From Verrucomicrobiia bacterium (GTDB taxonomy: Bacteria; Verrucomicrobiota; Verrucomicrobiia; Limisphaerales; CAIMTB01): DNA of 64,000 nucleotides. Location: assembly GCA_019634625.1 (NCBI GenBank), contig JAHCBA010000023.1, positions 38,879 through 102,878 of the forward strand. The letters run 5' to 3'. The translations under genes and the position numbers were made by a program. The notes under the pieces were generated by a model. That model saw only the letters and a program-made list of their open reading frames with translations. It was not told where the DNA came from and ran no database searches. Below are positions 38,704-46,922 of this stretch, one piece after another (positions within the stretch are counted from its first letter, which is position 1; each line of letters starts with the position of its first letter).

Positions 38704-39558
38704 ATGAAACCCCTCCCAACCCTCGCCTCTGCCGCCTTCATCGCTCTCGCCCTCCTCGTGCCCGCATCCGCAGCGCCATGGGAACTCGTCTGGGCCGATG
38801 AGTTCGATCAACCCGGCCTCCCAGACCCGGCCAGGTGGGATTACGAGGTCGGCTTCATCCGCAATCGCGAAGCCCAGTTCTACACCCGCGCCCGCCCCGA
38901 AAATGCCCGCGTCGAAAACGGCCACCTCGTCATCGAGGCCCGCCAGGAGGATTGGCCCAATCCCGATTTTCAAGCCGGAGCCGCCGGCCCGTGGCGCCGC
39001 AGCCGCGCCGCCGCCGAATTCACGTCCGCCAGTCTTGTGACCCTCGGCAAGGCGGCCTGGACCTACGGTCGCATCGAGGTCCGCGCCCAACTCCCCTCCG
39101 CCCGTGGCACCTGGCCCGCCATCTGGATGCTCGGCACCAACATCCGCGAGGTCGGCTGGCCCGCCTGCGGCGAAATCGACATCATGGAGTTCGTCGGCTA
39201 CGACCCCGGCGTCGTCCACGCCAACATCCACACCAGGTCCTACAATCACATCCAGCGCACCGCCAAGGGCGCCCGCCTCCCCCTCCCCACCGCCTCCGAT
39301 GCCTTCCACGTCTATGCCGTCGAGTGGTTCCCCGACCGCCTCGACTTCTACGTCGATGACCACAAGTTCTTCTCCTTCGCCAACGAGGGCACCGGCTCCG
39401 ATGCCTGGCCCTTCAACCGCGATCACTACCTCATCCTCAACCTCGCCATCGGCGGAGATTGGGGCGGCCAGCGCGGCATCGACTCCGAAGCCTTCCCCCA
39501 GCGCTTCCTCATCGACTACGTCCGCGTCTATCGCACCCCCGCCGCCAGTGCCCCCTGA
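38704..39558 (+). CDS. GH16 family glucanase-like enzyme
   Basis: A 284-aa exported glycoside hydrolase with signal peptide (ASAAFIALALLVPASA). The beta-jelly-roll has the opening VWADEFDQPGLPDPARWDYE, given here as WADEFD...RWDYE, and the catalytic signature GEIDIMEFVGYDP with nucleophile and acid Glu residues. Further family text includes YGRIEVRAQLP, GTWPAIWMLG and LILNLAIGGDWGG. GH16 members of this shape are usually beta-1,3-glucanases (laminarinases) or galactanases; laminarin-type glucan is the likely substrate. Full length. Confidence 0.95.
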   Translation: MKPLPTLASAAFIALALLVPASAAPWELVWADEFDQPGLPDPARWDYEVGFIRNREAQFYTRARPENARVENGHLVIEARQEDWPNPDFQAGAAGPWRRSRAAAEFTSASLVTLGKAAWTYGRIEVRAQLPSARGTWPAIWMLGTNIREVGWPACGEIDIMEFVGYDPGVVHANIHTRSYNHIQRTAKGARLPLPTASDAFHVYAVEWFPDRLDFYVDDHKFFSFANEGTGSDAWPFNRDHYLILNLAIGGDWGGQRGIDSEAFPQRFLIDYVRVYRTPAASAP

Positions 39559-39694
39559 TCCCCCGGGGGGCGGAAGACAGAAAGCAGAAAGCAGAAAGCG
39601 GAAGACGGAGAACAGAGGACCGTCCACGAACTCTCTCCCTCCGCCCTCCATTTCCTAGACAAGTCAGCCACCCGGCCGCGTCCCACCCATCGAC

Positions 39695-40204
39695 ATGCCT
39701 CCCGGTGACATCGAGGACCTCTATGATGCCCACGCCCCGGCGTTGTTCGCGTTCCTCCTGAACTTCACCCGGGACGAATCCGATACCCGCGACGCCCTTC
39801 AGGAACTGTTTCGGCGCCTCGCCGCCCGACCCTCCCTCCTCGCCGGAGTTCGCGACGCCCGCGGCTTCCTCCTTCGCCTGGCCCACAATCTGGCCGTCGA
39901 TGGGATCCGCCGCCGCGACGCCCGCCGCCGCGCCCACGACGCCCTCGCCGCCCAGCCGGCCGAACTCTTCGCCCCATCCACCAATCCCACCGACGAGGAT
40001 CTACGGGCCCTCATCACCGAAGCCCTCGACGAACTTCCGCCCGATCAACGCGTCGTCCTCCAGCTCAAGCTCTGGGAAGACCTCACCTTCGACGCCATCG
40101 CCCACGTCCTCGACATCCCTCTCAACACCGCCGCCAGCCGGTACCGCTACGCCATGGACAAACTTCGCGCCCGGCTGCGTCCCCTCCACGACGCACTGCG
40201 CTGA
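39695..40204 (+). CDS. ECF-type RNA polymerase sigma factor
   Basis: A 169-aa sigma-70-family protein with region 2 (ALFAFLLNFTRDESDTRDALQELF and FLLRLAHNLAVDGIRRRDARRR) and region 4 (LDELPPDQRVVLQLKLWEDL, then a helix-turn-helix IAHVLDIPLNTAASR). It starts the three-gene unit 39695-42841. The upstream gap 39559-39694 has a short AGAAAGC-type tract at 39572-39620. The next gene encodes a one-helix protein that could be the anti-sigma factor. Confidence 0.9.
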   Translation: MPPGDIEDLYDAHAPALFAFLLNFTRDESDTRDALQELFRRLAARPSLLAGVRDARGFLLRLAHNLAVDGIRRRDARRRAHDALAAQPAELFAPSTNPTDEDLRALITEALDELPPDQRVVLQLKLWEDLTFDAIAHVLDIPLNTAASRYRYAMDKLRARLRPLHDALR

Positions 40205-40209
40205 TCCCC

Positions 40210-40674
40210 GTGACCGCCATGAAACCCGACCGCCCGCCCCGCCCGCTCGACGACCTCGAGCGTCTGCTGCTCCGGCAGTCCTTCCGCCTGCCCCCGCGCG
40301 AATGGCGCGATGCCATCCTCAACGACGTCCGCTCCTTCGCTCCCGCACCGGCCGCCCAACCCGCGTCCGCCCGCCTCAAGCCTGCCTCCCTGCTGCGCCT
40401 GCTCCGCGCCTTGGGCGGCTCCGCCTGGTCCGCCGCCATCGCCGCCTGGCTCCTCGTCGTCGCACTCAACCACTACGCCTCGCCGTCGCGTTCCCTCGAC
40501 CGCCCCCCAATGCCGCCCCTGGCCCCCGCCACCGTCGCCGATCTCCGCCAGCAGCGGCTCGAACTCATGGCCGCCCTCAACGCCGAACCCGTCTTCGCCC
40601 CAAGCCAGCCCGCCAGCCCCCGGCGTCCCAGCGCCGCCCTCCCCCCAACCCGCCACCGCCGGCACCTGGCCTGA
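40210..40674 (+). CDS. Single-pass protein, possible anti-sigma factor
   Basis: A protein of 154 aa (GTG at 40210) or 151 aa (ATG at 40219), with a charged N-terminal part (LDDLERLLLRQSFRLPPREW) and one predicted transmembrane helix near residue 75 (SAWSAAIAAWLLVVAL). A short Pro/Ala-rich C-terminus follows. Position five bases after an ECF sigma gene and the membrane topology suggest anti-sigma function, but I see no zinc anti-sigma HxxxCxxC motif. Confidence 0.6.
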   Translation: MTAMKPDRPPRPLDDLERLLLRQSFRLPPREWRDAILNDVRSFAPAPAAQPASARLKPASLLRLLRALGGSAWSAAIAAWLLVVALNHYASPSRSLDRPPMPPLAPATVADLRQQRLELMAALNAEPVFAPSQPASPRRPSAALPPTRHRRHLA

Positions 40675-40786
40675 CACCTCCGCTCATGAACCCTGAATTC
40701 AGGCGAATCTTGAATCGCGAATGGCGAATCGAGAACCCGTTTCACGCCCGCCTGATGCATTCCAACGCCCGAATCCCCTCCTCCCC

Positions 40787-42841
40787 ATGACCCTCCAACG
40801 CTACCTCACCGGACTCGCCGACCGACGCTGGCTTTCCGGACACGCCCTGCTCCCCAACCGCCCCCGGCCCGATCATTCCCTGCCCCCCGTCGCCATCCTC
40901 ATCCAGGCACTGCCACCCCTCCTCCTCGCTCTCGCCATCGGAGCCATCCTGGCCGCGGCGATCTCCGGCACCGCCATGCGCGGCGCCTGGCCCCTGCACG
41001 GGGCGCTCCTCATGGGCCTGAGCGTCGGCATCATCCAGTCCGCCCTCCTCACCCTTGCCTGGAACCGGCGCGCCGCCCAACTCCGCAACGCCCAGCTCAC
41101 CACCCCCGCCGAACCCGCCCCGCGTCGCGCCTGGCAAACCTGGCTGGTCGCCCCCTTCTACACCCTCGTCCTCCTGCTCATCACCCCGCTCTTCCTCGCC
41201 GTCGCCATCGACAATGTCCTCGGCACCCTCGCCTGGAATCGGGCCCGCGCCGGACTCGTCGCCCGCAGCGAACCCCTCTCCTTCGCCCAACTCCTCCCGC
41301 CCCGTCCCCCCGACGATCAGAATTTCGCCCTGAGCCCCCTCCTTCGACCCCTGGTCGAGTACGAATGGGTCGTCACCAACAATCGTACCGCCCTGGTCTG
41401 GAAAGACCCCGCCGGACGCAACCGCCTCCGCGCCATCGGCCTCCCCAATCCCATCCAGCCCGCCAACTACAACCGCCGCACCGCCACCAACGACGGACGC
41501 TATCCCCTCGACACCTACGCCCGCGGCATCCGCGCCCATCCCATCCGCCGCATCGACTTCGACCTCCCTCCCGATCTCGCCACCCGCTACGGCGTCTCCC
41601 GCACCGGACCCCGGGAGCCAGTCGCCATCGACCCCGCAATGGCCGCCCGCTACGGCCTCGCCGTGCCTCCCCCCACCCCCGCTGCAACGCCCCCCGTGGA
41701 CCTCGACGCCATTCGTGCAGCCGTCATCGCCGATCCCGCCGCCGAAGTCCTCGCCTACCTCCAACGCTTCGAACCCGAACTCGCCGAAATCGCCGAAGCC
41801 TCCCGTCGCCCCGCCAGCTATGGGTGGATCTCCGCCGGACCCGACCTCGACATCTCGCCACCCCTCTCCCATTTCGCCATTGCCAAGACCCTCAGCACCC
41901 TCTTCCGCACCCGCGCCGCCGCCCGGCTCGTCGCCGGCGATCAGGATGGTGCCCACCACGACACCCTCGTCCTTCTGCGCCTGGCCACCATCTCCGTCCC
42001 CGATCCGGTCCTCATCGCCCACCTCGTCCGCATCGCCCAAACCGCCATCGCCTTCTCCGCCGTCGCCGAAGGACTCGGCGCCCGCGCCTGGTCCGACCCC
42101 CAGCTCGCCGAACTCCAGGACCTCATCGCCCGCTTCGACTTCCAGACCGAGGCTGTCCGCGCCATGCGCGGAGAACGGGTGTTCGGTCACTCCATGTTCG
42201 AAGGCATGATTCGAGGAGTCCTGCCCAATCAGCACCTCCTCGAACATTCGGAGGACGCCGCTCCCCACGGCACCCCGTTCCAGCGCATCCCCGGCCTCAC
42301 TCCCTACGGACTCCTCCGCCGCAGCCAGGTCCTTCAGCACCGCCTCTACGACACGCTGATCGCCCGCCTCGAGGCCCCCGACTGGGCCGCCGCCATGACC
42401 CGTTCCGACTACGAATCATCCCTCTACACCGATGCCGGCCTCGAACCCATGCGGCCCTCGGTAATCCTCCCCCGCATGCTCACGGCGGCCATCGCCACGG
42501 CCGGGACCAAGGCCGCCCGTCAGGAAGTCACCGCCCGGCTCGCCCGGGTGGCCTGCGCCCTTGAACGTCATCGCCTCCGCCACGGCTCCTTCCCCGGGCG
42601 CCTCGACCAGCTCGTTCCCGCCTTCCTCCCCTCCGTCCCTCTGGATCCCATGGACGGACAACCCCTCCGCTACCGCCCCCTCGACAACGGCTGGTTCCAG
42701 CTTTGGTCCGTCGCCCTCAACGGTCGCGACGACGGCGGCGTCATGAGCACCCCCGGCTCCGACGCCGAAGGCGACTGGGTCTGGCCCATTCCCATCCCCA
42801 GCGTCGGCCCCCGCCTCGTCCTTGGCCCCCCGCCCCTCTGA
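40787..42841 (+). CDS. 684-aa membrane protein of unknown function
   Basis: The N-terminal 160 residues carry about four hydrophobic helices (AILIQALPPLLLALAIGAILAA and following). The remainder is a large soluble domain rich in Ala/Leu helices with no recognised catalytic motif. The C-terminal 60 residues (LDPMDGQPLRYRPLDNGWF followed by WSVALNGRDDGG) resemble the C-terminal strand region seen in verrucomicrobial pseudopilin-like and related proteins. It follows the sigma-factor pair and is probably controlled by it. No function is proposed. Confidence 0.75.
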   Translation: MTLQRYLTGLADRRWLSGHALLPNRPRPDHSLPPVAILIQALPPLLLALAIGAILAAAISGTAMRGAWPLHGALLMGLSVGIIQSALLTLAWNRRAAQLRNAQLTTPAEPAPRRAWQTWLVAPFYTLVLLLITPLFLAVAIDNVLGTLAWNRARAGLVARSEPLSFAQLLPPRPPDDQNFALSPLLRPLVEYEWVVTNNRTALVWKDPAGRNRLRAIGLPNPIQPANYNRRTATNDGRYPLDTYARGIRAHPIRRIDFDLPPDLATRYGVSRTGPREPVAIDPAMAARYGLAVPPPTPAATPPVDLDAIRAAVIADPAAEVLAYLQRFEPELAEIAEASRRPASYGWISAGPDLDISPPLSHFAIAKTLSTLFRTRAAARLVAGDQDGAHHDTLVLLRLATISVPDPVLIAHLVRIAQTAIAFSAVAEGLGARAWSDPQLAELQDLIARFDFQTEAVRAMRGERVFGHSMFEGMIRGVLPNQHLLEHSEDAAPHGTPFQRIPGLTPYGLLRRSQVLQHRLYDTLIARLEAPDWAAAMTRSDYESSLYTDAGLEPMRPSVILPRMLTAAIATAGTKAARQEVTARLARVACALERHRLRHGSFPGRLDQLVPAFLPSVPLDPMDGQPLRYRPLDNGWFQLWSVALNGRDDGGVMSTPGSDAEGDWVWPIPIPSVGPRLVLGPPPL

Positions 42842-42861
42842 CTCAACCACCCCGCCCACAA

Positions 42862-43125
42862 TGGCCGCAACTGCCGTGCATAGGCACGCGAATCCTGTCC
42901 ATTTGCCCCGCCCCTCCACCCCTGCCTTCCATCCCTTCCCGCATCCCCCCCTCCACACCCCACCCACGCCCCTCAAATGACCGGAACTGCCGTGCATATG
43001 CACGCTAGTCCTGTCCATTTGCCCCGCCCCTCCACCCCTGCCTTCCATCCCTTCCCGCATCCCCCCCTCCACACCCCACCCACGCCCCCCAAATGGCCGG
43101 AACTGTCGTGCATAGTCACGCGATT
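42862..43125. repeat. 116-bp tandem repeat with palindromic heads
   Basis: Two full 116-base units plus the head of a third. Each head contains CGTGCATA..CACG; the middle one is a perfect 14-base palindrome CGTGCATATGCACG. The bodies (CTGTCCATTTGCCCCGCCCC onward) are nearly identical. The gap 42842-43198 contains only this. Confidence 0.9.
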
Positions 43126-43198
43126 CCGGGCCGTTCGTCCTTCCAACCTTCCCGCGCCAGGCATTGTCCGCTTCGACGGCCGTGCCTACGCTCGCCGG

Positions 43199-44710
43199 AT
43201 GCCGACTCCCCATCTGACCCGACGCCAGGTCCTTGCCGGCCTTGCCGCGGCGGCAGCGCTGCCCGCCTGTCGCACCCGGCTCGATCCAGGCCCCCACAGG
43301 GGGGCAGACCGCATCCTCCGCGAAAACGAACGTCCCGGCACGCGCGACTGGATGCTTCAACACACCCGGGTCGATCCCGCCACCCGATGGCGCTGCCCGT
43401 GGATCGAGGGTTACGCCTCCCAGACCAGCGTCCGCGCCGGCGACGAATTGCGGTTCTACGTGAGCACCCGGCCGGCCTCGGCGTTCACCCTCGACCTCTA
43501 TCGCATGGGGTATTACGGCGGGAACGGCGCACGGCATCTGCAAACCATCGGCCCCCTCCAGGGAAGTCCGCAGCCAGACCCTCCCATCGGACCCGCCCGC
43601 CTCCGCGACTGCCAGTGGTCGCCCGCCGTGGCCCTGCGGATTCCGCCGACCTGGTTGAGCGGGGTGTACCTGGTAAAGCTCACCGAACAGCGGGAGGGCT
43701 TGCAGAGCTACATCGTCTTCATCGTCCGGGACGATCGTCAGGCGGACTTTCTCTTTCAATGCAGCGACACCACCTGGCAGGCCTACAACCGGTGGCCGGA
43801 CCGCTTCGGGCTGTACGACGACGGGGAAACCGAGTGGTACTGGGGTCCCCGCGTGCGGGTCTCCTTCAATCGGCCCTATGGTCGTTACTGCCAGATCTTC
43901 GATGCCCCGCTGTCCCAGGGATCCGGCGAGTTCCTGCTCTGGGAGTTCCCCGTCGCCTACTGGCTGGAAGCCGAAGGGTACGACATCACCTACCTCTCCA
44001 ATCTCGACACCCACGCGGATCCGCGCGGTCTGCGGCGCGCTCGGGGCCTCCTCTCGGTCGGCCACGACGAATACTGGACGCTGCCCATGTTCCGGCAGGT
44101 CCAGACCGCCGTCCGGCGCGGCCTGAACGTCGCCTTCCTCTCGGGCAACACCTGCTGCGGGCAGATCGCCTTCTCGCCCGACTCCCGCGGCAACGCCCTC
44201 CGCACCTACGAACGTGTCGGCGTTTTCGGCCCCCCGGGCGGCACCCGCGAATTCGACTCGATGAGCCATCTCCCCCACCGGCGGCCCTATGCCAATGAAC
44301 TCATCGGCGCCCACTCCACCGGTCCCGTCACGGGTGGCGCGGACTGGACGTGCGTCGCTCCGGATCACTGGCTGTTCGAGGGCACCGGCATGCGGCACGG
44401 CGAAGGAATCCCAGGCCTGGTGGGTTGGGAATGGCACGGCGATCCGGCCCCCATCCCGGGCCTCGAAGTCGTCGCCGCCGGCCCCACTCAATCCGCGCCC
44501 GGCACCCTCAATGGCGGGCACTACGTGGCCACCCTGTACCCGGGTCCCCGCGGCAACATGGTCTTCAATGCCTCGACCATCTGGTGGGGCGATGGTCTGA
44601 GCGAGCCTCCCGGATATCTCCGGCCCAAGGTGTACACCGAACCGAAGGGCCCGGATCCAAGGGTCCAGCGGATCACCCGCAATCTCCTCGAACGTATGCG
44701 CGGGGCTTGA
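43199..44710 (+). CDS. Dimethylformamidase-beta-like Tat lipoprotein
   Basis: A 503-aa exported protein. The N-terminus has TRRQVLAGLAAAAALPACRT, a twin-arginine motif followed by a lipobox LPAC, so export as a lipoprotein is likely. The mature part matches the family related to the large subunit of N,N-dimethylformamidase: ASAFTLDLYRMGYYGG, QAYNRWPDRFGLYDD, YDITYLSNLDTHADP, LLSVGHDEYWTLPMF and AFLSGNTCCGQI. Most members have no tested activity, so amidase function is not assumed. Confidence 0.82.
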   Translation: MPTPHLTRRQVLAGLAAAAALPACRTRLDPGPHRGADRILRENERPGTRDWMLQHTRVDPATRWRCPWIEGYASQTSVRAGDELRFYVSTRPASAFTLDLYRMGYYGGNGARHLQTIGPLQGSPQPDPPIGPARLRDCQWSPAVALRIPPTWLSGVYLVKLTEQREGLQSYIVFIVRDDRQADFLFQCSDTTWQAYNRWPDRFGLYDDGETEWYWGPRVRVSFNRPYGRYCQIFDAPLSQGSGEFLLWEFPVAYWLEAEGYDITYLSNLDTHADPRGLRRARGLLSVGHDEYWTLPMFRQVQTAVRRGLNVAFLSGNTCCGQIAFSPDSRGNALRTYERVGVFGPPGGTREFDSMSHLPHRRPYANELIGAHSTGPVTGGADWTCVAPDHWLFEGTGMRHGEGIPGLVGWEWHGDPAPIPGLEVVAAGPTQSAPGTLNGGHYVATLYPGPRGNMVFNASTIWWGDGLSEPPGYLRPKVYTEPKGPDPRVQRITRNLLERMRGA

Positions 44711-44834
44711 TGCCTGCGGAAGATCGATCCTCCGCAAACCCACACGCCCTCGCTCCAGTCTGGTGCCCACCTCCCAGAGCCCGTCCTTCCGGCCCGTCAA
44801 CCTTCAACAGCCCCCGTCCACGAACGCGGTGCAT

Positions 44835-44981
44835 CCCGGAGTTGTGGGTGAGGAGGCAGCGAATCGGAGGGACGAGCTCCGCGAGTCCTCAACCCAATGC
44901 TCCACACCGTTGCGGCCTTGTGGAACTCGGCCCTCCGAGACGACGCTTCGCATGGTTCGCACCTCTCCCCACAACTCCGGG
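44835..44981 (+). repeat. Family-A dispersed element, reference full copy
   Basis: A 147-bp element bounded by perfect 14-base inverted repeats CCCGGAGTTGTGGG (44835-44848) and its complement (44968-44981). An internal conserved core reads GAATCGGAGGGACGAGCTCC. The rest of the 44711-45153 gap contains nothing else recognised. Confidence 0.9.
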
Positions 44982-45153
44982 ACGCACGGCCTCGGACGGC
45001 CCACTGGGCGGCCGCAGGACTGTCGAGCCCTGCGACCGCCCGGACCGGCCCATTCCCCAGTCAACGAAACGCTCACTCTGCGCCTCGTCGATGGGCCGAT
45101 CCCATGTCACTTCCGGACAACCCGCCACGGCCACCCCACCGGCCGTGACAGGG

Positions 45154-46374
45154 TCACCCGGCCGCCGGTTCCGCCGGCCGGCTCTCAAGCCCGGCGCCCG
45201 GGCCGGGCTTCGCCAGTCGGAACCAGAGGCAGTTCCCACCCCGGGGCACAACCTCATGCCCGATTTCCCCACTCCATTGGCGTATCATGGTCCGACAGAA
45301 AATCAGTCCCAGTCCCGATCGCCCGCGGGCGCGCTCTTCGATCGCCTCGGTCATGGCATGCCAGCGCCCCAGTCCTCCCGGCAGGTGGGCCGGGCCTTGA
45401 TCCACCACAGAAATGCGGATGGCCGGGCCTTCGTCCTCCAACCGCAGCGTGACCACGGAACCCGGGGGCGCCTGGTGCAGCGCCTGGTCGAGCAGATTGA
45501 AGAGGACCCGTTCGAGCTTTTCCCGATGCCCCACCACCTTCCACGCCGGGTTGGTCGGCGGCGACAGCAGCAATTCGAAGGAGACCCCCTTGATCTCAAA
45601 ACTGTATCGCAGCGACCGCAGGACCGTATGCGCGCAATCGAGCACCTCGGGCGCCGAGGAACTGTCCCGGGAAAACTGCTGCAACGACGTCAGCTCCGCC
45701 GCGAAGGACTCGAGCATCTCCCGCAAGGTCGCCTGCTGGCGGTGCGCGGAGGAACCGGCCAGCTTCAGCATGGCGCGCGCCCCGTCGCTCAATCCCGTCT
45801 CCCCTTCGAGCAGGCGCAGGCAGTTGGCCACCGTCGCCGTCGGGCCCGCAACGTCATGGACGAGGCAGTGCAGGAGGGTCTCCTTCTCGGTGATCTCTTT
45901 CAGCAGCCGCTCATGGGCAAGGGCCAGCTCCCGGGCCTTGCGCAGCACCTTGCACCGCTCCTCGAAATCCACCCCCAGCCCCCGAACCAGCAGCAACGCG
46001 ACCTCGCCCACCCGCTTGGCCGTGGCCGAAAACGCCACTTCCTCCCGATTCAGCAGTGTCTCGGTCCATGGCTCCGACGTCAGACTGCGCCCGTCCCCCG
46101 CCTCCCAGACGGCTTCGGCATCGCGGAGGAAGTGCTCCAGGAACACGAAGGCTTCGGTGGGATCCACCCACTGGCCCCGTTCCAGGGGACCGCCGAGGAG
46201 CAGGCTGGCCCACGGCGGTGGCGACCCGGCCACCACGAAGCGGCCCGGCACCGCCCGCTCCAGCACCAGGATCCCCTCGCCGGCCACCACGTCTTGAAAC
46301 AACGCCTCGTTCATGCGCCAAAACTCATCGCACCCAGGCATCCGCACGCCTCCCCCGCCAAACCGCCGGCTCAT
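45154..46374 (-). CDS. Sensor histidine kinase
   Basis: A 406-aa kinase without obvious membrane segments. The N-terminal 135 residues are an uncharacterised domain; a coiled-coil region (EERCKVLRKARELALAHERLLKEI) leads to the phosphoacceptor helix ETLLHCLVHDVAGP with His173. The ATP-binding part has HREKLERVLFNLLDQALHQAP (N box), a degenerate G box around DQGPAHLP and SGLGLIFCRTMI. No response regulator is adjacent. The start overlaps the GTPase stop (ATGA), so the two are translationally coupled. Confidence 0.85.
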   Translation of the reverse strand: MSRRFGGGGVRMPGCDEFWRMNEALFQDVVAGEGILVLERAVPGRFVVAGSPPPWASLLLGGPLERGQWVDPTEAFVFLEHFLRDAEAVWEAGDGRSLTSEPWTETLLNREEVAFSATAKRVGEVALLLVRGLGVDFEERCKVLRKARELALAHERLLKEITEKETLLHCLVHDVAGPTATVANCLRLLEGETGLSDGARAMLKLAGSSAHRQQATLREMLESFAAELTSLQQFSRDSSSAPEVLDCAHTVLRSLRYSFEIKGVSFELLLSPPTNPAWKVVGHREKLERVLFNLLDQALHQAPPGSVVTLRLEDEGPAIRISVVDQGPAHLPGGLGRWHAMTEAIEERARGRSGLGLIFCRTMIRQWSGEIGHEVVPRGGNCLWFRLAKPGPGAGLESRPAEPAAG

Positions 46375-46922
46375 GCTGTTTTGACCGCCCCCCCGCCGGC
46401 CGCCCGCCGTTCCAGGATCATACCGGCCAACATTTGAAACATCTCTTCCACGCCTTCTCCTGTTCTGGCACTGGTTCGCACGACCTGCCAACCCTGCGCC
46501 GCCAGGCGGCGGAGGTCAGCTTCGGTGACCTCCCAGTGTTCCGACAAATCCGCCTTGTTGACCATGACCACAAAGGGTACTGGCCCAGCCTCCATCCGTA
46601 CCCGCCGCTCCAGCATCAAGGCCTGGTCCAGCGTTATCCGTCGCGTCCCGTCCACCGCCAGCACATACCCGCCCGCCCCTCGCAGATACGTCGCGTTCAC
46701 TTTCGCGAACTCGTCCTCTCCCGCCATATCCCAGAGGATCATCCGAACATCAAGCCCATTCACTTGCAGAGTCTTGCGGTCGATCTTCACCCCCAGGGTC
46801 GCCATGTACCGGTTGGAGAAGATGCCGCGGGTGAAACGGGCCACGGTGCTCGTCTTCCCCACCGCAAACGACCCCACCAGGCAGATCTTGAACTGAAGCA
46901 TGCTCTCCTGCCTCCCACTCAT
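46371..46922 (-). CDS. Rab-like small GTPase
   Basis: A 183-aa stand-alone Ras-superfamily GTPase, unusual in bacteria. P-loop GSFAVGKT (residues 17-24), a switch region around YMATLGVKIDRKTL, switch II WDMAGEDEF, G4 VNKADL and G5 TSARTGEG are all present, so nucleotide binding is expected. There is no C-terminal prenylation cysteine motif. Start overlaps the stop of the OmpA-like gene (ATGA) and its own stop overlaps the kinase start. The physical coupling implies one signalling module. Confidence 0.93.
   Translation of the reverse strand: MSGRQESMLQFKICLVGSFAVGKTSTVARFTRGIFSNRYMATLGVKIDRKTLQVNGLDVRMILWDMAGEDEFAKVNATYLRGAGGYVLAVDGTRRITLDQALMLERRVRMEAGPVPFVVMVNKADLSEHWEVTEADLRRLAAQGWQVVRTSARTGEGVEEMFQMLAGMILERRAAGGGAVKTA

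Noticed and set aside
42862..43125. Possible CRISPR array
   Set aside because: Only two and a bit units of 116 bases, with conserved bodies rather than short repeats and unique spacers, and no cas genes.
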